Shown: positions 18,197-31,404 of the stretch, piece after piece
How positions within the stretch are numbered: the stretch's first letter is position 1
Layout: each line of letters begins with the position of its first letter
NCBI GenBank assembly: GCA_963750065.1
Contig: CAVVPK010000019.1
Span: 310,001 to 374,000 of the forward strand
Source: CAVSRC01 sp963750065
Lineage (GTDB): Bacteria > Pseudomonadota > Alphaproteobacteria > Rhizobiales > Kaistiaceae
DNA length: 64,000 nt
Direction: 5' to 3'
The notes under the pieces: model-generated
The model's input: only the letters and a program-made list of their open reading frames with translations
Database searches by the model: none
Told to the model about the DNA's origin: nothing
Program-made: the position numbers and the translations under genes

Positions 18197-19650
18197 TGGG
18201 ACATGGCCTCCTTGGTAGCGGGATAGAGCTTCCGGTACGTCGCATAGGCGGCAGCGTAGGCCGGAACCAGTTCGGGATCGGGTTCGATCGTTTCGCGAAT
18301 TGCCGGCTGGGCACAGACGGCGAAAGGATCGGCGTTCTCGGCCGCGATCAGGCCGAGGCGTGCCGCGCCAAGGCCGGCGCCGAAGTCGCCCTCTTCCGGC
18401 ACGTCGACAATGATGTTGAGCGCATTGGCGATAATGCGCAGCCACTTCTTCGAGCGTGAGCCGCCGCCGACGGCAAGGGCCCGCTCGACGCTGGCGCCGG
18501 CCTGGGTGAGCGCCTTGAGGCTGTCGGCGAAGGCGAAGGCGACGCCTTCCAGAACGGCGCGGGTGAGCGCCGTCTTGTCGGTGGCATAGCTGAGCCCCGC
18601 AAAGCTGCCGCGGATGGTGGCGTCGTTATGGGGCGTCCGCTCGCCGCCGAGGTAGGGCAGGAAGATCACTTCGCCAGGGCCGCTGGTGTCATCCTCCAGC
18701 GGCTTGGTCAGCGCGGCGGCGCTGGTCGAGAACACGTCCGCCAGCCATTCGAGCGCGCCGGCGGCGGAAAGGATGACGCCCATCTGGTGCCAGGTGTCGG
18801 GTACCGCGTGGCAGAAGGCGTGGACGGCGGTCGCCGGGTCTGGCGAGAAGCGGGCATTGGAAACGAAGAGCACGCCGGAGGTGCCGAGCGAAACGAAGGC
18901 GGTGCCCGGCTTGACCACGCCGACACCGCAGGCCGAGGCGGCATTGTCGCCGCCGCCGCCAGCAACCACCACGGTCGCCGCCATGCCCCAGCGTTTGGCC
19001 AGTTCGGGGCGTAATTGACCGGTCGCCGCCGAGCCCTCGTAGAGCGCCGGCATCTGGGCGCGCGACAGCTTGGTGGCCCCCAGCAGTTCGTCGCTCCAGT
19101 CGCGCTTGGCGACATCGAGCCACGCGGTGCCGGCCGAATCCGACATGTCCGAGGCGTAGTCGCCGGTCAGCTTCAGCCGCACATAATCCTTGGGCAGCAA
19201 TACCTTGGCAACCTTGGCAAACGTTTCCGGCTCATGGCGCGCCACCCAGACCAGCTTGGGTGCGGTGAAGCCGGGGAAGACGATGTTGCCGGTGACGGCG
19301 CGGAAGCTCGGGTTCGCATCCAGTTCAGCGGCCTCCTTGGCGGAGCGCACGTCGTTCCACAGGATGCAGGGTCTGAGCGGCTTGTCGGCCGAATCGATCA
19401 GCGTGGCGCCGTGCATGTGGCCGGAAAGGCCGATGCCGCGTACGCCGGCAAGTGCCGCCTTGTGCGTGGCAGCCAGCTTGTCGAGGACAGCCTCGCAGGC
19501 CGTCCACCAGCTGTCCGGGTCCTGCTCCGACCATCCCGAATGGGGCCGGGAGACTTCGAGATCAGCGGTTTCGCTGGCAACAACGTGCTGACGCTCGTCG
19601 ATGAGAACCGCCTTCACCGACGAGGTACCAATGTCCAGACCGAGATACAT
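18193..19650 (-). CDS. xylB: xylulokinase
   Basis: XylB phosphorylates D-xylulose with ATP to feed the pentose phosphate pathway. The 485-residue FGGY-family kinase begins MYLGLDIGTSSVKAVLID (phosphate-binding loop), has GIGLSGHMHGA near 80-90, the VVVAGGGGDNAASACG loop near residue 230, and the adenosine motif ALAVGGGSRSKKWLRI near 400. ATG at 19650 gives family length. It is first in the operon xylB-xylA-isomerase-dehydrogenase; no XylR repressor gene is adjacent. Confidence 0.94.
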   Translation of the reverse strand: MYLGLDIGTSSVKAVLIDERQHVVASETADLEVSRPHSGWSEQDPDSWWTACEAVLDKLAATHKAALAGVRGIGLSGHMHGATLIDSADKPLRPCILWNDVRSAKEAAELDANPSFRAVTGNIVFPGFTAPKLVWVARHEPETFAKVAKVLLPKDYVRLKLTGDYASDMSDSAGTAWLDVAKRDWSDELLGATKLSRAQMPALYEGSAATGQLRPELAKRWGMAATVVVAGGGGDNAASACGVGVVKPGTAFVSLGTSGVLFVSNARFSPDPATAVHAFCHAVPDTWHQMGVILSAAGALEWLADVFSTSAAALTKPLEDDTSGPGEVIFLPYLGGERTPHNDATIRGSFAGLSYATDKTALTRAVLEGVAFAFADSLKALTQAGASVERALAVGGGSRSKKWLRIIANALNIIVDVPEEGDFGAGLGAARLGLIAAENADPFAVCAQPAIRETIEPDPELVPAYAAAYATYRKLYPATKEAMSQ

Positions 19651-19882
19651 GTGCAGGCGCCCTCCGCGCGAAGCGCGAGGCACTACCCCCCTGGAAGCGC
19701 TCGTCGCTTATTACGTCTTTTCCGTTGAATAGACTGACTAATCGGCGATTGCAATTCGACGTGATGTCGCCGCGGTCAATTTTCTTTGGAATCCGTATTA
19801 TTCGTCTGCGGGAATTGCCTTCAGCGGCCTGCGTGCTATCTATCGGGCCCGTTACGCTCGCCTTTCGAAAGCCCAAGACGCC
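19651..19882. promoter_or_regulatory. divergent promoter region of xylB and pepN
   Basis: This 232-base gap between divergent starts must hold both promoters. It is less GC-rich than its surroundings. An interrupted inverted repeat (CGGCGA near 19743 with TCGCCG near 19767) could be a regulator site, but no convincing LacI-type operator palindrome is visible, and I cannot place the -10 and -35 boxes with confidence. Confidence 0.35.
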
Positions 19883-22516
19883 ATGAAGACTGAGACGGCC
19901 CCCATTCGCCTGGCGGATTACCGCGCCCCCGATTTTGCCATCGAGACCGTCGATCTCGATTTTCGCCTCGACCCGCATGCCACCCGGGTCGCGGCGCGGC
20001 TGGCCATGCGCCCCGCCAGTCCGGGCACGCCTCTGACGCTTGACGGCGGCGAACTGAATCTGGTGTTGGTGGCGATCGACGGCGCGGTGCTTCCCCCCGA
20101 CCGCTACACTGCGACGCCAGAGAAACTCACCATCGCGGATGTGCCCGCGACGCCGTTCACGCTGGACATCGTCACCGAGATCGACCCCACCGCCAACACC
20201 AAGCTGATGGGGCTCTTCCGCTCCTCCGGCACCTGGTGCACCCAGTGCGAGGCGGAGGGCTTCCGCCGCATCACCTATTTCCTCGACCGGCCGGACGTGC
20301 TGGCCGTCTACACGACGCGCATCGAGGCGGCGAAGGATGCTGCGCCAGTGCTGCTTTCCAACGGCAACCTGACGGACTCCGGCGATATCGCCGGCAGCGA
20401 CCGGCATTTCGCCGTCTGGCACGACCCCTTTCCCAAGCCGTCCTACCTGTTCGCGCTGGTTGCCGGCGATCTTGGCGTGCTCAGGGACAGCTTCACCACC
20501 ATGTCGGGGCGCAAGGTGGCGCTGGCCATCTATTGCGAGCACGGCAAGGAGGCGCGCTCAGCCTGGGCGATGGATTCGCTCAAGCGCTCCATGCGCTGGG
20601 ACGAGACCGCGTTTGGCCGCGAATACGATCTCGACGTGTTCAACATCGTCGCCGTGTCGGACTTCAACATGGGGGCGATGGAGAACAAGGGCCTCAACGT
20701 CTTCAACGACAAATACGTGCTGGCCGACCCGGACACCGCCACCGATTCCGATTTCGGTTATATCGAGGGGGTCATCGCCCACGAATATTTCCACAATTGG
20801 ACAGGCGACAGAATCACTTGCCGCGACTGGTTCCAGCTCTGCCTGAAGGAAGGGCTGACCGTCTTCCGCGACCAGGAGTTCTCGTCCGACATGCGCTCGC
20901 GGCCGGTCAAGCGCATCGCCGACGTGCGCACGCTGCAGGCGCGTCAGTTCCCCGAAGACGCGGGGCCGCTGGCCCATCCGGTGCGGCCGGAGACCTATCA
21001 CGAGATCAACAACTTCTACACGCCGACCGTCTACGAGAAGGGCGCCGAGGTCGTGCGCATGCTGAAGATGGTGCTCGGGGCGGAGGCTTTTCGCGCCGGC
21101 ATGGACCTCTATTTCGAACGCCATGACGGCCAGGCGGTGACCATCGAGGACTTTCTCGCCGCCTTCACTGAGGCCACCGGCACCGACCTCGCCCAGTTCA
21201 AGCTCTGGTATTCGCAGGCCGGTACGCCCGAAGTCGTCGCCAGGGGCAGCTACGATCCGCGTCAGAAGTCCTATGCGCTGACGCTTGAGCAGTCCTGCCC
21301 GCCCACTCCCGGCCAGTCCAACAAGCAGCCGCAGCACATTCCGGTGCGCTTCGGTCTGGTCGGCGCCAATGGCGACGACCTTGCCTTCGAGCACGTCACC
21401 GGTGGGCGCGTCGACGGCGACGTGATCCAGCTCACCGGGGAGAGCCAGACGATCGTCTTCCACGGTGTCTCGAGCCGGCCGGTGCCCTCGCTGCTGCGCG
21501 GCTTCTCGGCGCCGGTCAGGCTCAACATTGACCTTTCCGAGGCCGATCTGCTCTTCCTGCTGAGGACTGACGCCGACCCGTTCAACCGCTGGCAGGCGGC
21601 GCAGACGCTTGCCATGCGCTCGCTGACGGTGGGCGCGGCCGACGCGGAGCGCGGCGAGATGGTCGATTTCGACGTGCAGCTCATCGATGCTTTGGCCGAT
21701 GTCGCCGAGAACGAGGATCTCGAGGCCGCCTTTCGCGCCCAGGTGCTCCAGCTTCCCGCCGAGGCCGATATCGCCCGCGAGATCGGCCGCGATGTCGATC
21801 CCGACGCCATCGCCGCGGCCCGCAACCAGGTGCGGGCGCGCATCGCCGACCGGCTCGGTGCCCGGTTGGCCGCCCTCGTCGACCGGCTCGCCACCGCGGC
21901 GTCCTACTCACCGGACGCCGCCTCGGCTGGCCGCCGGTCGCTCGCCAATGCCGCCCTCGACCTCATGGTCGCCAACGGCGATCCGCAGGCCGTCCAACGC
22001 TTGACCCGGCGCTTCGCCGCGGCCGACAACATGACCGACCGCTCGGCGGCGCTGGGCATCCTTGCGGCGGGCGCGCTGCCTGAACGCTTCACCGCGCTGG
22101 AAGCCTTCCACGACCGCTATCGCAACGATCCGCTCGTCCTCGACAAGTGGCTGATGTTCGAGGCCATCGTCCCGGCGCCGGAGACGCTCGACCGGGTGAA
22201 GGCATTGCTTGTTCACCCGTCCTTCTCGATCACCAACCCCAACCGTATTCGCGCGCTGGTCGGTGCCTTTGCCGGCGCCAACCAGACGCAGTTCAACCGC
22301 GCGGATGGGGCCGGCTACGATTTCCTCGCCGATTTCGTCAGAGAGCTCGACCGGCGCAATCCGCAGACCGCGGCGCGGCTTCTGGTCAGCTTCCGCTCGT
22401 GGCGGGCGCTCGAGCCGCATCGCCGCGCACTGGCCGAGAAAGCGCTCACCCGCGTCGCGGCCGAGCAGGCGCTCTCCTCCGACGTGCGCGACATCGTCAC
22501 CCGCACGTTGGCGTAA
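19883..22516 (+). CDS. pepN: aminopeptidase N (M1 family)
   Basis: PepN is a cytosolic zinc aminopeptidase that trims peptides from the N-terminus. The 877-residue product matches the bacterial family length. It has the exopeptidase motif MGAMENKGLN near residues 263-272, the zinc motif HEYFHNW near 299-305 with the third ligand in LKEGLTVFRDQEF about 20 residues on, and NFYTPTVYEKGAEVVRM with the catalytic tyrosine. The C-terminal third is the alpha-helical domain. ATG at 19883 follows a short gap from the xylB promoter. No frameshift. Confidence 0.95.
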   Translation: MKTETAPIRLADYRAPDFAIETVDLDFRLDPHATRVAARLAMRPASPGTPLTLDGGELNLVLVAIDGAVLPPDRYTATPEKLTIADVPATPFTLDIVTEIDPTANTKLMGLFRSSGTWCTQCEAEGFRRITYFLDRPDVLAVYTTRIEAAKDAAPVLLSNGNLTDSGDIAGSDRHFAVWHDPFPKPSYLFALVAGDLGVLRDSFTTMSGRKVALAIYCEHGKEARSAWAMDSLKRSMRWDETAFGREYDLDVFNIVAVSDFNMGAMENKGLNVFNDKYVLADPDTATDSDFGYIEGVIAHEYFHNWTGDRITCRDWFQLCLKEGLTVFRDQEFSSDMRSRPVKRIADVRTLQARQFPEDAGPLAHPVRPETYHEINNFYTPTVYEKGAEVVRMLKMVLGAEAFRAGMDLYFERHDGQAVTIEDFLAAFTEATGTDLAQFKLWYSQAGTPEVVARGSYDPRQKSYALTLEQSCPPTPGQSNKQPQHIPVRFGLVGANGDDLAFEHVTGGRVDGDVIQLTGESQTIVFHGVSSRPVPSLLRGFSAPVRLNIDLSEADLLFLLRTDADPFNRWQAAQTLAMRSLTVGAADAERGEMVDFDVQLIDALADVAENEDLEAAFRAQVLQLPAEADIAREIGRDVDPDAIAAARNQVRARIADRLGARLAALVDRLATAASYSPDAASAGRRSLANAALDLMVANGDPQAVQRLTRRFAAADNMTDRSAALGILAAGALPERFTALEAFHDRYRNDPLVLDKWLMFEAIVPAPETLDRVKALLVHPSFSITNPNRIRALVGAFAGANQTQFNRADGAGYDFLADFVRELDRRNPQTAARLLVSFRSWRALEPHRRALAEKALTRVAAEQALSSDVRDIVTRTLA

Positions 22517-22521
22517 GGTTC

Positions 22522-22553
22522 GTGTCCCGGGCGCGGAGCATCGCGTCCGGGGA
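22522..22553. repeat. GTGTCCCGG-type hairpin between convergent genes
   Basis: GTGTCCCGGGCGCGG and TCGCGTCCGGGGAAC form an imperfect hairpin just after the pepN stop and before the DUF2569 gene stop. It resembles short dispersed palindromes that I recall from rhizobial genomes and may also end both transcripts. Confidence 0.45.
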
Positions 22554-22565
22554 ACGCGGTCATCG

Positions 22566-23015
22566 CTAGCGCACGAAGGTGTTGCGCACCCTGGCCGAGT
22601 AAAGGAAATACGGGACCCAGATCAGGCAGGCGGCAAACAGCATGCTCATCGTGATCCCGGTGTCGATGTCGAACATGGGTTTGCTGAAGAATATCGCTGC
22701 TTGCCAATAATCTCCCATGAGAAACAGAAGCTGACCGACCATGAAGACCCTGTACAGCTTCGGCGCGCCTTTCCTGTAGGTGAAGAACTGAACGGCGGTG
22801 AGCGTTGCAAGAATTGCGAAGCCGATCAGACCCAAGACTTCGATCATTGTCATGGTGTGGACAAGCGTGCCGGGTTCGAGCAATTCGATCCCGGGAAAAT
22901 AGTCGAAGACGTTTTTCGCGAACCACACCGGCGCCACGACGATGCCGATGGCGGGCAGGATAAGCCATCCGCCGATTCCCGACGGTTGGCTCGTGCTCAT
23001 CGCCGCTTGCGTCAT
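22566..23015 (-). CDS. DUF2569 family membrane protein
   Basis: The 149-residue protein has four hydrophobic helices (near residues 15-30, 53-77, 88-108 and 122-140) and starts with GIGGWLILPAIGIVVAP, the DUF2569 opening. The function of the family is unknown. ATG at 23015 (MTQAAMSTSQ) is preferred; the frame extends over 480 codons upstream only because it shadows the kinase gene. It converges on pepN and diverges from the PAS kinase gene. Confidence 0.8.
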   Translation of the reverse strand: MTQAAMSTSQPSGIGGWLILPAIGIVVAPVWFAKNVFDYFPGIELLEPGTLVHTMTMIEVLGLIGFAILATLTAVQFFTYRKGAPKLYRVFMVGQLLFLMGDYWQAAIFFSKPMFDIDTGITMSMLFAACLIWVPYFLYSARVRNTFVR

Positions 23016-23225
23016 GGTCCGCTGTCTCTCAAGTCGCCAAGCCGACCATACTCCGCCCCGACGCATTGGTCGAATGTCGTCATTTGCCGCCGGATCCGTG
23101 GCGTTCCGCCACTTGGTAAATATTTCGTTTACAGCACTGGACATCCCGAATCGCCTCGATTCAAATGACACTGATTCGGGCGTGGCAACTCCCGGATTCA
23201 CGCGGCGAAATCGAGGGGGCCTGCC

Positions 23226-25573
23226 ATGGCGCGGGCAGAGGCGGCACTGTCGCCTGCGGTGAAGCATTATCCAAAATCGGCCGGTGGAGGACCGCGGCGC
23301 CCGGGGCTGACGGGCCACGCGCGGCTGCTGGCCGGCCCTGCCTACCGCAAGCTGCTGGCCGCCGAACCGTTCCTGCGCCGGCTCATCCCCGTCCTCATCG
23401 CCATCTTCCTGCTGATCGTCGGCCTGGCCCGCTTCCTCGAGCTGTACGAGCTGCGCGTCGACCGCGAGAGTGACGCGCAGAAGGCGATCAGCATGATCGT
23501 CCGCATCCTCTCCGATGCCTATGCCAAATCCGGCGGCAACCCGACGCGTACCGATGCACTCAACACACTGTCCGACGCGCTGCCGGCCGGCGCCACCAGG
23601 GACGGCCGGCAGATCTACGTCACCGACGCCAACGGCACGATCATCGCCAGTGCGCCGCGCGATTTCGCGCGCGAGGATCACCCGCTCGACAACGCCATCG
23701 GCAACGCCCAGCTTCTCACCACTTTCGGCGCGCGTGCCGGCGTCCTCGAGGTCGCGCTGCCGGGCGGCGACAAGGCATACGCCGCGCTCAACAATCTCCC
23801 GGCGCCGCTGGGCGCCGTCGCCGTGGTCGAGCCGCTTTCGGGCATCTACAAGCCGTGGCGTTCCAACGTCTCGCTCAATGTCGCCATCTTCGTCGGCACC
23901 AGCGCCATCCTGCTGGTCATCCTCTATGGCTATTTCTCGCAGACGGCCCGTGCCGGCGAGGCGGATCGCATCTATGGCGAAACGCAGGCGCGCTTCGAGA
24001 CGGCGCTCGCGCGCGGCCGCTGCGGCTTGTGGGACTGGGACCTCGCCAGCGCACGCATCTTCTGGTCGCGCTCGATGTTCGAAATCATCGGCTTGGATGC
24101 GCGCGACACGCTGCTCGGCTTCGGCGAAGTGGCGCGGCTCATCCACCCCGACGACGGCGACCTGCTGGCGCTGGTCGAATCCCTGTTCGAGGCCGGCGAA
24201 ACGACGGTCGACCGCATGTTCCGCATGCACCATGTCGACGGCCGCTGGATTTGGCTGAGGGTGCGCGCCGAGCTGGTCGATCGCGACAGCCCACAACCGC
24301 ATCTGATCGGTATCGCCGTCGACGTCACCGAGCAGATGCGATTGGTCGAGCGCTCGAAGACCGCCGACATCCGCCTGCGCGACGCCATCGAGACGATCTC
24401 CGAGGCCTTCGTTCTGTGGGACGCGGAAAACCGCCTGGTGATGTGCAATTCCAAGTACCAGCAGCTGCACGGCATCCCCGACGTGGTGCTGGCGTCGGGA
24501 ACGCCCTATGCCGATGTCATCGCCGCCGGGCGCAAGCCACTGGTGCGCTCGCAGGTGGTCACCGACGACAGTCCGGAAGCCGGCGCGCGTTCATTCGAGC
24601 TGCAGCTCGAGGACGGCCGCTGGCTGCAGATCAACGAGCGGCGGACCAAGGACGGCGGCTTCGTTTCGGTGGGTACCGACATCACCCAGTTGAAGCGCCA
24701 CGAGGGCAAGCTGATCGAGGGCGAGCGGCGGTTGATGGCGACCATCGCCGACCTGCGTCAATCGCGCCAGAAGCTCGAGCAGCAGGCGCAGCAGATGGTC
24801 GAGCTGGCCGAGAAATACTCGGAGGAGAAGGACCGCGCCGAGGAGGCCAACCGCACCAAGTCCGAGTTCCTCGCCAATGTCAGTCACGAGCTCAGGACGC
24901 CGCTCAATGCCGTCATCGGCTTCTCGGAGATCATGCAGTCGGGCATGTTCGGCGAGCTGGGCTCGCCGAAATACCTCGAATACTGCCAGGACATCCACCA
25001 GAGCGGCACCTACCTGCTCGGCGTCATCAACGATGTGCTCGACATGTCGCGGATCGAGGCCGGCCGCATGTCGCTGCACCCGGAGGACCTCGTGCTGGAC
25101 GATCTGGTCGAGGAGTCGGTGCGCGTGGTCTCGACCCAGGCCGCCGCCCAGAACATCGACGTCACGGCAGACAGCGAGCACGGAACCTGCGCATGCGCGG
25201 CGACCGCAGGGCGCTCAAGCAGGTGATGCTCAACCTGTTGTCCAATGCGGTGAAGTTCACGCCTCAGGGCGGCAGCATCCGCCTGCGCGCCCGCGCCATC
25301 GGCAAGGCCATCGTCTTCACGGTGGCCGATACCGGCATCGGCATCCCGCGCGATGCGCTGAAGAAGCTCGGCCGCCCGTTCGAGCAGGTGAGCAACCAGT
25401 TCACCAAGAGCCATCGCGGCTCCGGCCTGGGCCTGGCGATCACCTTGTCGCTGGCGACGCTCCACGGCGGGCGCATGCGCATCCGCTCGCGCGTCGGCCA
25501 CGGCACCGTAGTCTCGGTGCGGCTGCCGACCGATCCGCCGCCGCCGGAGGTGCACCAGCAGTCGGCGGCCTGA
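23226..25573 (+). pseudogene. PAS-domain sensor histidine kinase, PleC-like (one frameshift)
   Basis: The protein has two membrane helices (near residues 55-77 and 218-240) around an extracytoplasmic domain, two PAS/PAC regions (about 255-370 and 380-480), a coiled coil, a HisKA domain with NVSHELRTPLNAVIGFSE near 550, and an ATPase domain with QVMLNLLSNAVKFTP, VADTGIGIP and SGLGLAI. Next to glnE, degP and ccm genes it occupies the place of PleC in Sinorhizobium as I recall it, which would make it a DivK phosphatase/kinase controlling the cell cycle. The frame breaks at about 25183: one base is missing in CACGGAACCTG, between the HisKA and ATPase domains. As read, the kinase would lack its ATP-binding part. 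PleC assignment rests on synteny. Confidence 0.8.
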
Positions 25574-25592
25574 CCACCAGTTTCTGCCTGTC

Positions 25593-26151
25593 TCAGTTGC
25601 CGCCGCCGGTGTCGCTGCCGCCTGCGTCGCCGCCCTCGTCGCTGGAGAGCAGCCCGTCGCAGGCGTCCTTCAGCTTCTGCAGCGATGCGGCAAGATCCTT
25701 CTCCGGCAGCTGCAAATCGACGCCAACGCCTTTGACCCTGACGTCCTTGGCGGTGAGCAGAAGGTCGTAGTCGGCGCCGGCGATGAGGTATTGCCAGGAG
25801 CCGGACATCTCGTCGAAACGGATGTCGGCAACCACGCCGCCGGTATCGTCCTGCTGCTGACCGTCGAGCAGGTAGGAGACCGCGGGCACTTCGCCCTTGG
25901 CGATCGAGGCGCCGAGCGCTTTCGCATCGACGTTCGACACCACTGTCGTCTGGTCGCCGGTAGCGGCGCAGCTCATGTAGAAGGGATAAGAACTCTGTGC
26001 CCTCCTTGGCGGCGGAATCGGCGACGCCGAGGAAAGCGGATTCATCGTCCTGGCTAAACTGCCAGACGAGATTGGCTGCATGGGCCGGAGCCAACCCGCC
26101 GAGCACGAACACCGCGACGGTTGCCTGGCAACCACGCAAGACACGCAACAT
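25593..26151 (-). pseudogene. exported protein of unknown function (one frameshift)
   Basis: The reading starts at 26151 with a signal peptide (VAVFVLGGLAPAHAANL), continues with FSQDDESAFLGVADSA, then shifts frame at about 25990 into SYPFYMSCAATGDQTTVV and runs to a Gly/Asp-rich tail. Corrected length is about 185 residues. The two conserved-looking parts and shared codon style argue for one gene. I do not recognise a domain. It converges on the PAS kinase and lies upstream of glnE with the same direction as glnE. Confidence 0.55.
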
Positions 26152-26217
26152 AAGCGCACCTCCCGAAAGCCGCCGGACAAGCCCGGTCGGGTGGGTGCAT
26201 TATACTATGTCGGAATA

Positions 26218-29214
<2,997 letters not shown>

Positions 29215-29221
29215 GTGCGTG

Positions 29222-30607
29222 TCATTCGGTCGGCAGGCGAATGGTGACGACGAGACCCGGCTTGCCGTCGCCGAGTTCGAGCGTCCCATGGTGAAGCCGC
29301 GCGACCGCCGCGACAAGGCTCAAGCCGAGGCCGCTGCCCGGCTGTGAACGGCTTTCTTCGAGACGCACGAAGCGCTGCAGGACGCGTTCGCGGTCGCCTT
29401 CCGGGATGCCCGGCCCGTTGTCGGCCACCCGGAAGACGACGCTGTCGCCGTCGCGGGCGGTGGAAACGACGATCCGCGGCGTTTTCTCGGGGCGGCCCTG
29501 GCCATACTTGATGGCGTTGTCGATCAGGTTGGCGAGCGCCTGGCCGAGCAGCTCGCGGCTTCCCTTCAAGGTGACCGATTGCGGCGTTTCGACCTTGAGT
29601 TCGACACCACTTTCCTCGGCCACCGGCTCGTAGAGGTCGGCCACGTCCTGCACGATCTCGCGCGAATCGAGTTCGGTCATGGCGCCATCGGGCGAGCCGG
29701 CCTCGATGCGCGCGATCATCAGCAGGGCGTTGAACGTCTGGATGAGCCCATCTAACTCCTCGATGGTCGCCTCAAGCGCCGAGCGGTACTTGTCCGAATC
29801 GGCGGGTCCGGCCAGCGCCCCCTCGACCCGGTTGCGCAGGCGCGTCAGTGGCGTCTTGAGGTCGTGGGCAATGTTGTCGGAGACGTCCTTGAGGCCGTAG
29901 AGCAGGTGCTCGATGCGTTCGAGCATGGCGTTGAGGCTGTCGGCGAGGCGGTCGAACTCGTCGCCGCTGCCAGTCACTTCAAGGCGGCCGGCGAGGTCGC
30001 CGGTCATGATCTTGCGGCTCGAGGCCGATAGCGAATCGATGCGCTTGAGCACACGCCGGCTGACAAACACCCATGACAATGCCGCCAGGCCGATCATCAG
30101 CGCCAGGGCCCAGGTGAGCGCCTGCGCGATGATGTGGCGGAACTGCTCGCGCTCGCCGAGGTCGCGGCCGACCAGCATGTGGTAGCCGCCGGGCAGATTG
30201 ACGAGCTGGACGAGGGCGAAATGGTCCTGGCGCTCGCCGGGGAAGCGCTTGTAGCTGACGATGATGGGATTGCTGCTCGCCTGGTCGAGAAGGCTTTGCG
30301 GCACGTCGGAGACGTTGCCGGCGAGCGGGTGCTTGGAGGCGTCGGTGATCAGGTAGAGACTGGCGCCGGGCTGGCGGCTGCGAGCCTCGATGGCGTCGAC
30401 CAGACCGGCAAGGCCGCCGGTGCGCGCCTGATCGGCGAGACCCGACAGGTCGGTGGCGATCGTCTGGCGCAGCTGCTGGGTGAGCACCTCGTCGGTGGTG
30501 TAGGAAATATAGACGACGAAGGCGACGGCGAAGATGGTGAAGACAGCAATATAGATCGCCGACAGCTTGAAGGCGGTGGTGCGGACGACCTTACCGAGTG
30601 GCGTCAC
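29222..30607 (-). CDS. sensor histidine kinase of an OmpR-type pair
   Basis: The 461-residue kinase has two membrane helices (near 15-37 and 163-187) around a periplasmic sensor, a HAMP linker, a HisKA domain with DNIAHDLKTPLTRLRNR around 243-260, and an ATPase domain with NLIDNAIKYGQG, VADNGPGIP and SGLGLSL. All phosphotransfer motifs are present. It overlaps the response regulator by 17 bases and precedes glnE, the order found in rhizobia between degP and glnE. The signal is unknown. Confidence 0.9.
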   Translation of the reverse strand: MTPLGKVVRTTAFKLSAIYIAVFTIFAVAFVVYISYTTDEVLTQQLRQTIATDLSGLADQARTGGLAGLVDAIEARSRQPGASLYLITDASKHPLAGNVSDVPQSLLDQASSNPIIVSYKRFPGERQDHFALVQLVNLPGGYHMLVGRDLGEREQFRHIIAQALTWALALMIGLAALSWVFVSRRVLKRIDSLSASSRKIMTGDLAGRLEVTGSGDEFDRLADSLNAMLERIEHLLYGLKDVSDNIAHDLKTPLTRLRNRVEGALAGPADSDKYRSALEATIEELDGLIQTFNALLMIARIEAGSPDGAMTELDSREIVQDVADLYEPVAEESGVELKVETPQSVTLKGSRELLGQALANLIDNAIKYGQGRPEKTPRIVVSTARDGDSVVFRVADNGPGIPEGDRERVLQRFVRLEESRSQPGSGLGLSLVAAVARLHHGTLELGDGKPGLVVTIRLPTE

Positions 30608-31271
30608 GGATCATGTATCCGGCGCCGCGCACGGTGTGCAGCAGCGGCTCGCCGAAGCCCTTGTCGATCTTGGCGCGCAGGCGCGAGACATGCACGTCGA
30701 TCACGTTGGTCTGCGGATCGAAGTGATAGTCCCAGACGTTCTCGAGCAGCATCGTGCGGGTGACCACCTGGCCGGCATTTTTCATCAGATATTCGAGCAG
30801 GCGGAACTCGCGCGGCTGCAGCGGAATCGCCTGGTTGGAACGGGTGACGGTGTGCCCGAGCCGGTCGAGTTCGAGGTCGCCGACGCGGTAGACGGTCTCG
30901 GCCGTGCCCGGCTTCTGTCGCCGGCCGAGCGCCTCGACGCGGGCCAGCAGTTCGGAGAAGGCATAGGGCTTGGCAAGGTAATCGTCGCCGCCGGCCCTCA
31001 AGCCGGCGACCCGGTCGTCCACCTGGCCGAGCGCGGAAAGGAACAGCGCCGGTGTCTGGTCGCCGCGCTTGCGCAGTTCCTCGACGATCGACAGGCCGTC
31101 GCGCTTGGGCAACATGCGGTCGACGACCAGCACCTCATAGCCGCCGTCGCCGGCCATGGCGGCACCGATCTCGCCGTCGGCGGCATGGTCGGCGATATGG
31201 CCCGCTTCGCGCAGGGCTTTGGAGAGGTAAGCGGCCGCCTCGCGGTCGTCTTCGATCAGCAAGATGCGCAT
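30591..31271 (-). CDS. OmpR-family response regulator
   Basis: The 226-residue regulator has a receiver domain with acidic pair ED(D) near residues 8-10, phosphoacceptor aspartate in LVVDRMLPKRDG near 51, and the KPYAF lysine near 102, followed by a winged-helix DNA-binding domain (VVTRTMLLENVWDYHF, DVHVSRLRAKID, VRGAGYMI). It is translationally coupled to the kinase. It lies downstream of degP across a strong terminator, so the pair probably has its own promoter in 31272-31320. Confidence 0.92.
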   Translation of the reverse strand: MRILLIEDDREAAAYLSKALREAGHIADHAADGEIGAAMAGDGGYEVLVVDRMLPKRDGLSIVEELRKRGDQTPALFLSALGQVDDRVAGLRAGGDDYLAKPYAFSELLARVEALGRRQKPGTAETVYRVGDLELDRLGHTVTRSNQAIPLQPREFRLLEYLMKNAGQVVTRTMLLENVWDYHFDPQTNVIDVHVSRLRAKIDKGFGEPLLHTVRGAGYMIRDATR

Positions 31272-31320
31272 GGCGCCAAGATAGTCATCGAGAACGGATT
31301 ATACAGCCCCAGAAAGGAGA

Positions 31321-31348
31321 ACGGCAGGCCGGGGGGCCGGCCTGCCGT
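31321..31348 (-). terminator. degP terminator hairpin
   Basis: Twelve perfectly paired bases (ACGGCAGGCCGG with CCGGCCTGCCGT) enclose a 4-base loop. Read on the minus strand it is followed by TTCTCCTTTC, partly U-rich. It lies between the degP stop and the response regulator start. Confidence 0.6.
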
Positions 31349-31404
31349 CCGCGCCAAGCGGAAGTCTCGGGGCGACGATAGAGCGCTTCCGCCTCTCGCG
31401 TTGG

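Noticed and set aside
18197..18445. 83-residue N-terminal extension of XylA
   Set aside because: Arg-rich shadow of xylB; family length and the ATGA overlap fix the start at 18196.
22566..24470. 634-residue minus-strand protein
   Set aside because: Only the last 149 residues (DUF2569) look like protein; the rest is antisense to the PAS kinase.
31379..31395. Further copy of the TAGAGCG element
   Set aside because: Only TAGAGCGCTTC matches; the following bases diverge, so it is not counted.
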